DNA from: Filosporella fistucella
Taxonomy: Eukaryota > Ascomycota > Leotiomycetes > Helotiales
Direction of reading: 5' to 3'
Assembly: GCA_030077755.1 (NCBI GenBank)
Contig: JAQJZZ010000011.1
Span: 1,178,001 to 1,242,000 of the forward strand
DNA: 64,000 bases
Shown here: in pieces, positions 36,160 through 48,457 of the stretch
Layout of the letters: each line of letters begins with the position of its first letter
Position numbering within the stretch: the stretch's first letter is position 1
The notes under the pieces: generated by a model
The model's database searches: none
Told to the model about the DNA's origin: nothing
Seen by the model: only the letters and a program-made list of their open reading frames with translations
Made by a program: the position numbers and the translations under genes

Positions 36160-36303
36160 ATCAGAGAGGCAGGTACAACAGAACACAACCTGACACTCAA
36201 AGTCATGATAGGAACTCGCTCGTGGCGCCGTTCGGATGTAGCCACCATTGTCGTGGGGGGTATTGCCTTTTGGATTGAGTTTTATCAATATGAGGCGAAG
36301 TGA

Positions 36304-37868
36304 GAGAGCCATATCAGATTCGGAGTTCCGTTGTAACAATACTTTCAACCTGACCAATTTAAGTTACAGTGCTCAATGATATGAGATGGGTAGTTGTAAA
36401 TCTCGACTCAGTAGCATGAAGGGACCGTTCGACTGGTACGTGAGCCTAAATATGAAATTTCGAATCGACAAAGCGGATCACAGTAACTTTTGACAGAGAG
36501 CACCAATCATCTCGTAAATATGAAAGCAATTATCTATCTCACAAAGCCAAGATAAACCCTAGACAAGGCTATCCAAGTACATGTAGATTTAAGAAATTGA
36601 GCCTAAGATCTTCGCTGTCTTGGTCGCATTCTCGTAGTTTTTAGTAAGACCCCTACTCGCTAGCACTAAATTTCTTTCCTTGACACTAAGGGGGTTTACT
36701 CCTAACCTAAGTATGATATGAGTCTAATCTCATGTGACTCGTAGGACTTTTGGTGAAATTCGAGTGAGAGAATAGAAACCCGATCGGGAGGTATAGCACT
36801 TTGGACCTAAATATATGAAGATGAGTAGAGAATAAGTGGCAGCTATAAATATTCAGAAGCTTCCTGGCCGCATCATGACCCATAAGAAGGTCTAATCATG
36901 TAGATATCACAGCGGTCCAGTGAACCCCTGGGTTCCAACACTCCTATGTCGTATGAGCCGCAGTTGTGACGATCATGTCTAAAGCAAACATTCTAGCTGG
37001 AAAACTATCGTTCTTCGATCAACATTGGAGGGCAAAAATGACTGCTCTCCGAGAAACCCTACACACATCGAAGTCGGGGGGACGCGCTTACGAATGCGGA
37101 TAAAATCGTACTCTTGTATGGTAATCAGGACAAGTACGCGAATATGTACACAGTATATCGATAAACGCTTGGAATCAGGTATCAAGCATTTGGCGATGGC
37201 ACCTAGATACGTTCGCGAGAATGAAGCATAAAATAAGTACGTAGACGTGCCCCAACTCAAATCCTTGATTTGAGCAAATAATCCGAGTTCCTGATTATCG
37301 GATCTGATACTAGGGGTCTAGGTTACGTAGTAGGGATATATGAACTTCATCTGAGGTACGACCCCATTAGTTTTGCTTGCTATTTCTAAGGCTAATGCAC
37401 TGAAGGCTATAGATATAGCCCAATTCTCCTCAGTCTGTGGTCGTATGTGACTGTAGTGATGTTATTTGCTAATATATTCCATCACTGGGAGTGCCTTGGT
37501 CTCTAGGTCAACGGAGGAGACTGAAGATCTTAGATGGTGCAGTAAGATCTTTAGCATAGTTGGTTAGTAAAGTCTATACGTCTTTTGGATATCAAGGTTG
37601 CATGCAATAATTGAGAGATAGCGACAAGGAATTTTGTGCAGATGAATTTCCATACTTGGTAAGTGGGGATGATTTGAGTCACGCCGGCATTTTACGTACC
37701 TATGTAAGCATGTATACTTCCTACATGGCCTAAGGAGAATTCAAGAACCTTCAAAATTAAATCATACTTCGGTCTGCATCGAACAGTGATAGCTCGATTC
37801 CACGCTGGCCGGAGCATCCTTCGTCTATTGCTGCTCCTAGAATCCTCTGTAAAAACTTAAAAATCGCA
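36304..37868. other. Intergenic with a 5S rRNA fragment
   Basis: About 1.6 kb without an accepted gene. It holds a 31-nt exact copy of the first part of the 5S rRNA (listed separately). Confidence 0.5.
37418..37448 (-). pseudogene. 5S rRNA fragment (nt 1-31)
   Basis: On the minus strand these 31 bases equal nucleotides 1-31 of the intact 5S gene at 27593-27711 without mismatch, then similarity stops abruptly. The internal promoter and 3' half are missing, so it cannot be a working gene. A truncated dispersed copy or part of a 5S-derived element is likely. Confidence 0.8.
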
Positions 37869-38585
37869 ATGGGTCCACCATCGCTTCAAAACCAAACCCA
37901 AAATCCTCTGCAGAAAAACGAGAGAGTATCACGTATACATATACTTGGAGCATCTGGCAGTGGCGTCAGTACACTTGGCACCAATCTATCTTTCTTCCTC
38001 TCCGTCCCAGTATTTGACGTTGACGATTACTACTGGCTTCCCACCAACCCTCCATTCACCACGAAGCGATCCATCCCGGATCGCCTCTCTTTACTCAAGC
38101 CGCTTCTCTCACGCGCTCAAGAAGAACACGGGGGATGGATACTAGCTGGCTCAATGATTAATTGGGGTGAAGAACTCATGGATGATGTCGAACATGTGAT
38201 ATATGTTGATACACCGACGGTGAGCTAATCTCTTCACACTTCGCCTTCTCTACTTCCTTGTTGAAGAGATTCCATATCTCTTTATAATGTCTCTGTATAT
38301 TGATTCTCGCTGTAGGAAGTACGTATGGCGAGGTTAAGACAGAGAGAGTTCATGCGTCATGGGGAAAGAATTCGTGAAGGCGGGGATATGTACGAGGAGT
38401 CGACAGCATTTTTGATTTGGGCGGAGAGCTATGATGATCCTAAGCTAGAGGAAGGAAGAAGTAGGAGGAAGCACGGGGAGTGGTTGGAAAAGGTAAAAGT
38501 ACCAGTCACGAGGTTGGAGGGGGATAGGGAGGAGTCGGAGGTGATGAAGGGTGCTTTGGAAGGGCTGGGAAGAGAAAGTGGGTGA
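37869..38585 (+). CDS. P-loop nucleotide kinase-like protein (adenylate kinase-like fold)
   Basis: Two exons: 37869-38219 and 38316-38585, with a 96-bp intron (GTGAGC...CTGTAG), joined to 206 residues. The phosphate-binding loop is HILGASGSGVSTLG (residues 24-37). It lacks the usual Lys of Walker A, which is normal for the small family of bacterial and fungal P-loop proteins with GASGSGTTT loops. A second conserved piece is FDVDDYYWLPTNPPF, and WILAGSMINWGEELM and the D-T-P dipeptide region follow as in adenylate-kinase-like proteins. Exon 2 opens RLRQREFMRHGERI, a basic lid-like helix. Likely binds a nucleotide and acts as a phosphotransferase; the substrate is unknown. Fungal homologues are usually only annotated as P-loop NTPases. 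The gene stands alone. Confidence 0.75.
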
Positions 38586-38965
38586 TTGATTCTTGATTTT
38601 ACGGAATATGGGTGGTTTATTTAATGTCATGCTCGTGTATTATATTCGACATTCACTGATGAGTACCCCGCCTTTTTCGGCATCCCAATGCGATAGTGAT
38701 CAACGTGCACTGTAAGTTTAGTGGCGGAAGCCGCTATAAAATTCTTGTCGCACACTGAACAGTACATGAGACAGGGGACTGGCGGTAGTAGGGGTAGGTA
38801 CAGGTACCTAAGGTTTTGCCGCCTGACACCGCCCATCTCCAACCTTTGAACATGAATCCGCAAACGACGTCCCGATCAGCTATATCTTGTGCTTCAGTCC
38901 TCAGCCGTGCCCGCTCATTCTGGATGTGAATTGGAGAGCAGAAAAAATAATTACAGCATCTCAAT
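38586..38965. other. Short intergenic region, no gene seen
   Basis: About 380 bp between two plus-strand genes; presumably terminator and promoter. No feature recognised. Confidence 0.4.
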
Positions 38966-39595
38966 ATGACGCCAGCGAAGTCTGTAGTGGGAGAGACATA
39001 TCTTGGCACAGTAGGTATTAAGTTCTCATGATCTTCTTGTTTCAACTTAGTCCGCTTGCAATATATCTCGATTCCTCATTTCTCTACCCGCTCTGAATTC
39101 TGACTGAACTACAGGTTGGAGAAAGAGAATGCTACACCTGCAAACTCCGCGGCAGTCTCACAGATGCTGATAGCAATTGGCGCCTCTGTACGGTACCCCG
39201 CCCTCCCTGTCTACTCGACTGCAAGATCACCATCAAAACACATACTAACATATCCAGGGAATGCCGACATGAAAGTCTATCGTGACGGAGCCGGAAAGGG
39301 AGAAGAAGATGAGGAATGGGCTTCAATTGACGACGAGATTTTGAGCAAGATGGAGCGTCGCCGAAAAGCTATTCTATGGTTCTCGGTCTCGGAGCCAGTG
39401 CGAGAGAAATACCTTACGGATATGGGAGGAAGAGATAAGACGTCGGAGGATGTGATGAAGAGATTGTTTGACGAAATGGCGCCGGAAGGGACAAAGTATA
39501 AACCCTTGGAAAAGCTACACGTTGAGGAGCATATGAGGGAGTCTGTACGAAGGGCCCGGGCCCGCAGGAGAGAGGAGAAGGCTGCAGAAGCATAA
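38966..39595 (+). CDS. Small protein of unknown function, proposed three-exon gene
   Basis: My model: exons 38966-39010, 39115-39187 and 39258-39595, joined to 151 residues. Introns are 104 and 70 bp; the second has a clear ACTAAC branch point and a TATCCAG acceptor. Exon 1 encodes MTPAKSVVGETYLGT. Exon 2, in the phase set by exons 1 and 3, encodes VGERECYTCKLRGSLTD with a CxxC pair. Exon 3 is hydrophilic, with an EEDEEW stretch, a conserved-looking helix EPVREKYL and a basic Arg-rich C-terminus. The third exon is clearly protein-like; the other two are inferred by splice phase and could be wrong. I do not recognise the family. No TM segment is visible. Confidence 0.55.
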
Positions 39596-41220
39596 GGGGG
39601 GAGTCTAAGATGACCTGAGAAATTATCTGTGGTGTCTTCTTATTGCCCGTTTAATATTCGAACTTCTTGGGCTCTGACCAAATTCGGCGAGGAGTCAGGA
39701 GTATACTATAGACCTACTGTCTCGCTGCGTTCCCAAGCAGACACCTCCGTATCGAGCATACCACCGCCAGATGCAAGTTTTATTTGCTCGCCATTAGGAG
39801 TCCGGTTAAGGAACTGAACTGGCGTTTATGGCATGTCGAAGGCTTGAAGCTCTTGGGTGGTGGAATTTGTTAGGCCCATCTTTGACCTAGGGTGGGAAGC
39901 CTCATGTGCTCCGGCTTTGAGTAGTGCGAGCAAGGAAATATACCGTCTCAAGCTCTACACATAGCTAGAAGCTTGGATATTTTTGAACATTCGTAGAACT
40001 AGAAGAGAAACTTGCCATCAGTTTCAATCTTCGTCCTCTTTGCTGGCAGGTATCACTGTTATCAGTGAAGGTTTTTATGTGGTAGTAAACACCAATGGTT
40101 CTCGGTCTTAGAGTAGTGTATATGGATGGATACCTTATGGTGCAGCTTTCATTTCCTTGACGTAAATTGCGTAATAGATCCTTGTTTTCCCGTGGATGGC
40201 TTCCACTTTGTCTCGAGTGGTCAATTAGAGCCCAGAGAACAGGAATCAGCAATACTGACATCGAGTTCGAGATTGAGATTGGGAAATTGAGAGGGATGAA
40301 AGGGAAATACAATAAACTAGCTATTTTGTAGATGTTTAGCTCATTATACATGTTGGAAGCCGAGTAGCCATTGAAGGTGAGATTGGAACAATTATCGATA
40401 AAACAGTAACGTGAATATGGAACGAAGAGCATATTGCAATATCTACAGTACTCGACATTCATGGGACTTATAACCATGTATACAAGTGTCTGCCAGGCAC
40501 CTGAAAAGAATGAGATAAGGCGACTCTAGCAGATTTGCCTCCTACTCAGAACAACCTAAAAAGTAACCTAGAGAGGTAAAAGTTCGAGAGCACCTATAGC
40601 CTTTGATACACACAGACTGCTAGCACCAGAGGGTATCCGTGCTTGAGGACTCGTTCGCTCAGCAAAGCCTACAGGTGCAACAGGCTCGAAGGCTGCCTAG
40701 AAGCAGAGTGTACTGAAAAGCTCAAAAAGGGGGTGTTTACACGTGACGGGCTAGAAGGCGGGTGTGGCTCGAGCGTTCCAATTGACTTTGTGGAACCACG
40801 TCCGAGATCACTCTCAATCATCAACACTCAAATGCCCAGATGTCAGATCATGTTTAAGAAATAAAAACATCTGGAGCTGAAAACCACTTCGAATACCAAC
40901 ATTTTCCCTCCATACCCATTTCTCGGACTTCGTCAAACCACCCAAAGGAAAGGACGGATTGAGAAGAAGCGGTCAACCATTTCTACATATAGGACGCTCC
41001 AAATAGTGAACAACACAAAAAAAAACCCCCCGAAGTCCACGTTCTATAATCTTTGTTAGTCCTTCAACACCCTCAAGTCGGCCTGCAGATTGCAGCCTTC
41101 GCTCAAACTGTGGTGGGTGAAAGGAAGAATTCGCCCTGGCTAGAGTTCGAGAGCAGGGTTACGAGGATGGCCGCGAATCTGCATCGGTCAGCATCAACTG
41201 TGGGCGACAAGCTTCGAAGC
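39596..41220. other. Intergenic, no gene accepted
   Basis: 1.6 kb. A minus-strand frame of 170 codons at 39965-40477 has several Cys and one hydrophobic patch but no family signal, so I left it out. Nothing else recognised. Confidence 0.4.
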
Positions 41221-42626
41221 CTACCCTAACATAATAAGAAATACATCATGCGGCGTGACCTCGACAAGCAAAGACATAGCCACCACGAATACTATTAGGA
41301 AGATCCCAACTACACCTGCCATCATACCTTGGCTGAGATTCCCAAGGAACAGAAGAAATATTGGAGGGAGGAGGCATGCAAAGCCAACAACTGCAGCTAT
41401 GACTCTGGCTACTAATTTAAGCCAGAAAGTTGACAAGTGTCTGATGTTTGTGTCACCATTCTTCATTCGTTCCTCCTTTCCGGTAAGCAGCTTCTAAAAA
41501 TTTCAATGATTTAGCATTTTCTCTGGTCGCAATTACATGTTCTCGAGTTGGGGACGTACATTGATCCAGAAATTTGGAAACCGTTCCGCTAGTGCCTCCA
41601 AGTAATCCTCGATTTTGCTTTGATGTTGTCCAACTTGCCCGACCTGTCCATATACGAAGTCGTGTGGATAGCGGAGGAAGGAGTCTTCCCCTTTGGCAAA
41701 TGTTCCGGTGTTTATAGACTGAGCAAGTACACTTTCGCAATGTCGAGGCTTTGCCTGCTGCAAGGCTCCAATGGAGGCGAACTTGCTCAAGAGCTCATCT
41801 GTTTCGATCAGTTACTCGTGTATCAGGAGCCCAGGCTAGGAGAGAGGTACAATATGCTAGTATTTTAGTCTCAAGATCTTTCAGCAGCTTCCTTTGTTCG
41901 TCATCGGCGCCTACATCGTTTATACTGTGGAGCCTCCAATTATTAAAAGTAGTCCCATCTGCAGCTTCATCTGTCTTGTTAACTCCGAGCAGCTTGGTTG
42001 TTATCGTCTGCAACTCGATCTGTTTTATCACAAGTAGTCGAGTTGCTTCATTACCGAATTTGCGAAAGATTCGGAAACTATCGTTGCTGTTCTGGAAGGC
42101 GGTAAAACGAGGGATCCCAATGGCTTGTAGGGCGACTACCAAAAATCTCGTCAGCACACAAGAGCGATTAATTTCAAAGGGCGTTGAAATACTGTCGTCA
42201 GGTATTGTCTCATAGCGTTTCTCGAATTCTTCTCGATTATTGGTTTGAATGACAGCGGCTTTAGGAGCTGCGCGAAAGTTGCCGAATAAGCGATTAAGTA
42301 TCCCTCTAATCTGGGGATCTGCTTTGATTTAGCCCATCGAGTCTGCAATTCCCACTTATCTCACCCTCTGCGCATCCTTCATCTGCTAATGTATTCGAAC
42401 TTAGCGTGTCTAAGCCTGTTGAAGTCCCTGTTTCGTTCGCGTCTGCTCGAGCTGCTTGACCATGACGATTTCTCACTGCAAAATTAGACTCCATGTCCTG
42501 CAAAGGGATGTCTCGAGCCTGCTCAGTTATGTCAGCATGGAGAAGATGATCTGCTGGTGGAATAGCCACGATAACGTCGCCAGCACTAGGGACGCTCGTA
42601 GCTCGATTGTGGTTTCTCTCAGCCAT
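41221..42626 (-). CDS. DUF6594 domain membrane protein, copy 1
   Basis: Four exons: 42626-42365, 42318-41851, 41798-41560 and 41493-41221; introns of 46, 52 and 66 bp; 413 residues. The first 100 residues are polar and disordered. The domain opens with GIPRFTAFQNSNDSFRIFRK, continues with a helix that ends in the typical NNWRLHSIND and the RKLLKDLETK stretch, then YYELLSKFASIGALQQ after the second splice. Two hydrophobic segments close the protein (LVARVIAAVVGFACLLPPIF and GVVGIFLIVFVVAMSLLV). This is the layout of the large fungal DUF6594 family, whose function is unknown; its members are probably membrane-anchored by the C-terminus. Each splice is supported by phase and by restoring family motifs. 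A paralogue lies 5.8 kb away on the same strand. Confidence 0.75.
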
Positions 42627-45600
42627 CGTAGATAGGTTTGCGACTATGCAAAACACTTGCAACCGCGGCCATCGAACAAAGCATTGAATTTAGGGCCGTA
42701 TGGTCTACGGCCAAGTCCATCCAGACCAACATTCCACCACGTTGTTGGGAGCTGGTGGTAGGGTACTTCAAGCACACACACCTTTTTCCTATCTTCGCAA
42801 ACGAACAAATCAACGAAGCACACTTAATATCTATTATTACAACCCTCCGAGCTTGCAAGCCTGTAATAGTATCGGAATTTTGGCAATGAACGGAAATCTG
42901 GCGCCTTTGATCTTAGTGATGTTATTGAGAAGTCACGTTTCATGTGTGCAGTTTGAGAGGCGAGGGAAAATAACGCTGGAAGCTTGGGGGGTTTAGCTGC
43001 TTTATATACCTGGAGGTACCTACAGAGTGTCCTGCGGGGGATACAGTAGACGCCCTCGCATAGCTTAGTGCAACATCCTCAACGACAGGTCACGATTGGT
43101 AACACAATCGAACGACGTTGAACCGAGTTTGAGATAAGGATCTCAAAATGTTGACTTGATATGCATGTTTGTAGATGTAAAATAATATATTATATATAAT
43201 TATAGTGCCTTCGTGGGATAAATACTCTTATATGTGTCAGTTTTCAACCACTATCCCCGTCACTCAACTCAAATCTCCAAATAACCCCAGACGACCCCCC
43301 GAATTTTCGTTGTTTTGACGGTTCGTTTTCTTTATGGCAAATGCCAAATTTTAAACCACGTCCTACTCTTCCTAGACATCTTCCCTTGACGTGGAAAGAA
43401 TCATGTTCTACTGGCCTGATCTATTGGCAGATGAAACTGAGGATGTGGTGGATGGACTCGGGGCGGGTGGACACTGTCGGGACTAAGTCAATAACGATTA
43501 TTCAAATTTGGACTTAATAACGCACAGGAGGTGGGTTTGGGGACTTTATTACGTAGCCTGCTTGGCAGCTCAGTCTACGTTTATCGTCGCAGTGCCCTAT
43601 ATCAGAATTGAATGCATCCGCCTTCATGGCCATCCGGTCGTCGTTCTGTGATTTCTTCGACTCTCGTTTTCCCATTGCTGGTTTTCCTCCGTTTTCTGGA
43701 GTCGTCTAATAGCGCTCTCAATCAATTTCCTTGGTGGGTTTGCTTCGTTGTGGCGTTCAGGAAAATGTTTGAGAGTTCTATTTTCGACAGTTGTTGTTGA
43801 GGTTGTGAAACTAGCGAGAGCTCCCTATTCCGTATGATGTGATGCCGACCGACCTGCTGCTCCCACTCTCCGAATTGTTCTTGAATCATAAAAGAAGGAT
43901 GAAGTAAAAATATGGTATGTGTACTCTCGAACCTCGTGTCTGTAGCAAACTGCAATTTGATGAAGAAACCACTCTGTTGTAAGAAGGCAATCGAATCTGG
44001 AATATTGAATTGTGGGGTATCTAATGCAGCCCTGGTAGGGAGATTAGGGCACAGTGCTGAGTAGAGAGGCTGAGAGACTAACCATATAAAGATTACAAGT
44101 TTCCATAGGGGCTCTTTCACCGTGCGTCACCCTTCTGAGGGAAGTGGATGTCGTTCACGAGGGAACATACGGCTGCGATCGAAATCAACCAGCAGTCTTT
44201 CAAGCGACGGAGCTGCACACGCCCAACACCCCTGGTACCAGAGACGCTCGGCATCTTTAGATGACTAGATATTGTGCACTTCAATGGGTACAGCTTGAAA
44301 ATGTGCTTGTATTTGCTTCGAAGGTGTATAACTTCAAGTATCACCATCAAATCAGAGGCTCCTTATGCTTTCGGCTGCTCTTGCATAAATCGGTGGCTAC
44401 GTCTCGCCCGGTTTTGCAGGAAAAGTTTAGTACAAGTAGGCTCGGTCCGCAACAAGGTAAGCTTGACAAGGGGCGGCACCGGGGATGGAGATTTCTGGCT
44501 CAAAGATTTCGGGACGAAACATTTCGATGCTTTCCAAAATCCATTCTCTTTCGGTTTTCTTCATCAACCACTTGAAAGTTTTCGTTTCTCTTTCTTTGAT
44601 TGTTTCGCTTTCCCCTGAACCTTTCTCTTGAGCGGTTCATATTTCCTGTCACTGATCTGTGGCTGGTACTATCGATACAGGGGGCTGTTTTCCCGATCTT
44701 TGAGTCTTTTTCCGTTGTTGTCACGGCTGAGAAACTACTCAGGTGCTGGATTCTCTGGCAAAGAGAAGTGTCTCGCAATGGATGAACCAATTGCGCCAAA
44801 ATAGATCCAGCGATCGACGCTTGCAGATCCCAGATTCAAATTCAAAGCTGTGGGGAAACCAGTACAGTATTTGGACCGCGAATCTGAATTTCCGTTATCT
44901 TATTCAGGCAGGACAATTGACCACCATTTCTCTTGGGTAGCTGCCCGCCATATTTCGTTGGTTGCACCCACGTGTGATACATGGAACAGAGTGTGGAGGG
45001 CGCGTAACATTGATCCCACTCGGAGTCGATGCCAATCACTTTGCGCTTTGTCCGTTTCTGTTCTGTGCTGCATAAAGTGGCGTCGATGCTGGCGAATTGT
45101 GAAGCAACAGCAGCCTTTGCACAAAGTTATGAACATCACCAACACCAAAATGGTGACAGATACTCCAAACCAATCTTTGCGAGTGACCATGCCAGAGACT
45201 TCTGAAAGCGGAAATTGATGCGTATATTGATGCAATCAAGAAGAAGACATTGAGATACAAGTGAGTGCTCTCAAGATGATGAAGCAAAATTTTGGATTGA
45301 GACTTGTATGTCTCAACCGAGGCTGTCGGTCTCCTCCGGGATTGAAGAAGCAATTTCTCCGAGTAGAAAGACTTCGAGGTTGTATTTTACAACGTGGAAA
45401 TCTTTGAGCTCTTATAGCAACACCCATGTTTATCCCGCGCTCTGCGGAATATCTCATGCAGCCAGAAACATGATCTCTCACCCTGACTAGTCTCCCGTGG
45501 ATGGTACAAGACTGAGATTCTGATGGTGGGGAGGGAAGGCAGAGCGGAATAAACGGCTGGCAGCATCTGCACACGTATGTGCACTCCCACTAGCTTGTTG

Positions 45601-48457
45601 CAATTGTATTATTACTCTCGTCGCTCTGGGTTTAGACGGGACGCATGACACACTGAAGACAGCCCTCAGCTGTCGCAAGCAAAGATACCTGGCCACTCTT
45701 AGCCTTTTCCGAGGAAGCAGAGGCAGAGTATGTTCGCAATGCAAATCAATCTTGCATATCAGGATTTAGATGCTGCATAGTAGGAACACCTAATGAGCAC
45801 GAAACCTTCTCGCATTTAGCTATCAAGAAAACATGAGCAGCCGACAATCGAGCAACTCTCCCGGGGGTATATCCTCCATGAGATCCAGTTTTAGGACGTG
45901 AAGTTTGCCACGATTCAAAACTACCACTACCCTCAGCGCCAGCAGCATCTTGCAGGCCTGGTGGTTCAACTGACCTTGGAACACTCGCACAGTCGTGAAA
46001 ACGTACGAAGCAATACAAGCATTTAACTCAACTTCAGGGGCTCCATTTGAGAAACTTAGTATTGTGAGTAGTCTCTGGGAGCTGCTCTCATACCACCTCA
46101 CACCACAGGACAACGAGGAAGAAACGGGCCTTAGACACACCCTCAAATTCAATCATTTAATCTTGTACCACATTACACGACCAAATTTTGCGGTGCTACC
46201 TTTTAAGGCATCGCGCATTCATGATGCCAATCTACTCAACTCAAAGATTTGTTTGTCTACCTCCATCCCAAATCATCCTCACTGCCAATTATTTCTTCAA
46301 GCATTTTTATTAATGGCATCTAATCTGTACATTGCGGGGAACAATTCCCCTCTATCTTTTCGACCAACACAGGACCTACCACGCACTGTGATGACAAGAA
46401 GCAAGTAATCGATATGCGATGTTGCAAGGGAAAGTTTCATGAAGCACGCACTTTGCGACTGTATCTACCACAGTTCTCTCGTTCCAGAGATACATACCTA
46501 CAATGTAAGTCTCTATAGATCCCAGCTTTGGGTTGAAGCATTCGCAGGGCTCAGACTACGAAACGAATCATCGCTACAACGAAAAAACCACGAATCTTTT
46601 GTCCCCCATCGGTCGCAGAGTGTTCGAAACATCATATCTTTGAAAGTCTTGTCTCGTATTAATCACCAGACTCAATTTTCAGGATAAAGAAATAAAGACC
46701 CGCCATTTGCAAGTCAACTGTTGAACTGAACAAATCTTCGAAAGCCCACACCTGAACATCGTCGGCGAAAGTGTGGACGAGGATACAGCGTTAATACTCG
46801 TCCGTTTTCACTCCGGCGAGGAGTTGGTCTGCATAGTATGGTTGTGCGGTATTCTGGAGCCTCCAGAGAGGGGCAAACACATGTTGGAGCTATGGTGAAT
46901 GCAATAGAATGGGTTAGGGCTTGGACAGTCTGCGACTTTTCAATGGATGGGTCATTGTCTGCCGCTTCAAGAGTCTGTTCAGTCTGAGAATACAAAGTTG
47001 TCAAGATCTAAGTTCTGCAATGGATGGATTGAACAGATGGTGTGGGTAGATGCCAGAGACTATAAGGAGATGCTTTGCTCCTCTTCCTGAAATTGATAGA
47101 ATTTATTAAAAGTACCTTGACACCGTCTATATTTCGCACATTGACATCGCTTGGAAGTTTACCATCAGTGAGTTGACCGTAGAACTTTTGTGACTGGAGA
47201 AAATCTCGGAACGAGTGCTTTATTTTGTGTTACGGCCACACAAGCACGAGTCCTAGCATGGTGGTTATAGTTCCCTCACAGTCCGTGGCTTGACCTGTCT
47301 GTGTTATGTATTGTCATTCTCCCTTTCCGTTGTATTGTGCTTGTCTAGCTAGTGATTCAACTAACAGTCAGACAATCATTCACTTTCCCAGATATCGCAT
47401 TTGGAGATAACCACAGCCATACTGTAGCATGTTGAAGTACCCCGAAGTTCTCTAGCTTTTACCATGCTTAAGATCTCAACCACTTGCTATAAAACCAATA
47501 GCCAGAATTCCACTCCATAGTAGATAATCACACTTCTCGCATAATTGAAAACTGGAGATTCCCCATCTTGTTCCTTCTTATGTGCCAAAAGTTATTATAG
47601 CAGTGACACCAGTGAAGCTTTACTACTCCTGAGCCTATGTTCCGGCCCCACCCTGGCGCCAGCTCGTTCAAGGCTAGGGAATAAGTCTCTTGAAGCGATG
47701 GAGGGGCATCGCTTAAAAAGGGGTTGAGCAGTGGGTGAACTTGACTTTCGGTTCTAATATCTTTAAACTCCGTTGTGAATAATAGAGATGAAGATTACTT
47801 CTTTGAGAATTTATTGTTCAAGTCCATGATCCATCAGATGAGGTTCTTCACGCTGTAGTTGAACCAGTCGACATTGAAGATCAGAGCCAGGAAGACGTCA
47901 ATGAAGTAACAGTGGTAGTCAATTTTTTTCAAGATGAATTGAAAGTGAGAGCTCTGATCATGTTCAGAGCTTTACAGAACATTGATATAATTTTTTTCAA
48001 AGGTTCCAGTTCTGTTTTCTGATGAAGAATGGCACGTGATATGGTCTCTGCATTCGCGAGAAGGCGCGCTTATGGCTAGTAGCGATTCGAACTTCAACCT
48101 CTTCCCTCAAATTACTCAACCACACATCGATCCAGTTGCGAATCTTCGGCGTTGTATCAGCAGATGTTCTCCGAAGCTTACCATCAAGAGCCAGGCATAC
48201 TGTGTAGCAGACGACATGGACCAGATCTGAGGTCAAGGAAAAGAGAATAAATGGCGGTCTGAACAATTTCACTACCTAGGACACAACGAGCTTTTGCCAC
48301 TACTCAAATCCCGAAACTAACTTTTGACTTCCTCTCGCATAGTACTCGACAGACCTCGTCATGAACCTTCAACACACTTCTTCTTTTCGACGGGTTCCAG
48401 CCCTCCACAGCGATCGAGAGCTTTGGGACAAGCACCGACCTTGCATTGTGCACAGGC
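42627..48457. other. Long region without an accepted gene
   Basis: 5.8 kb between the two DUF6594 genes. Scattered minus-strand frames between 43700 and 45750 include a hydrophobic stretch (about 45110-45190) that could be a TM exon, but no set of frames joins into a model with a start, consistent phases and a recognisable domain. It may be a decayed gene. No RNA gene or repeat recognised. Confidence 0.35.

Noticed and set aside
39965..40477. 170-codon minus-strand frame with Cys residues and a hydrophobic patch
   Set aside because: No recognisable family, no supporting exons or context; possibly chance.
43722..44120. Minus-strand frame that seems to begin with a signal peptide
   Set aside because: It starts only with GTG, not ATG; no upstream exon could be joined.
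45995..46408. 137-codon plus-strand frame
   Set aside because: Non-ATG start, no motif and conflicting frames on the other strand.
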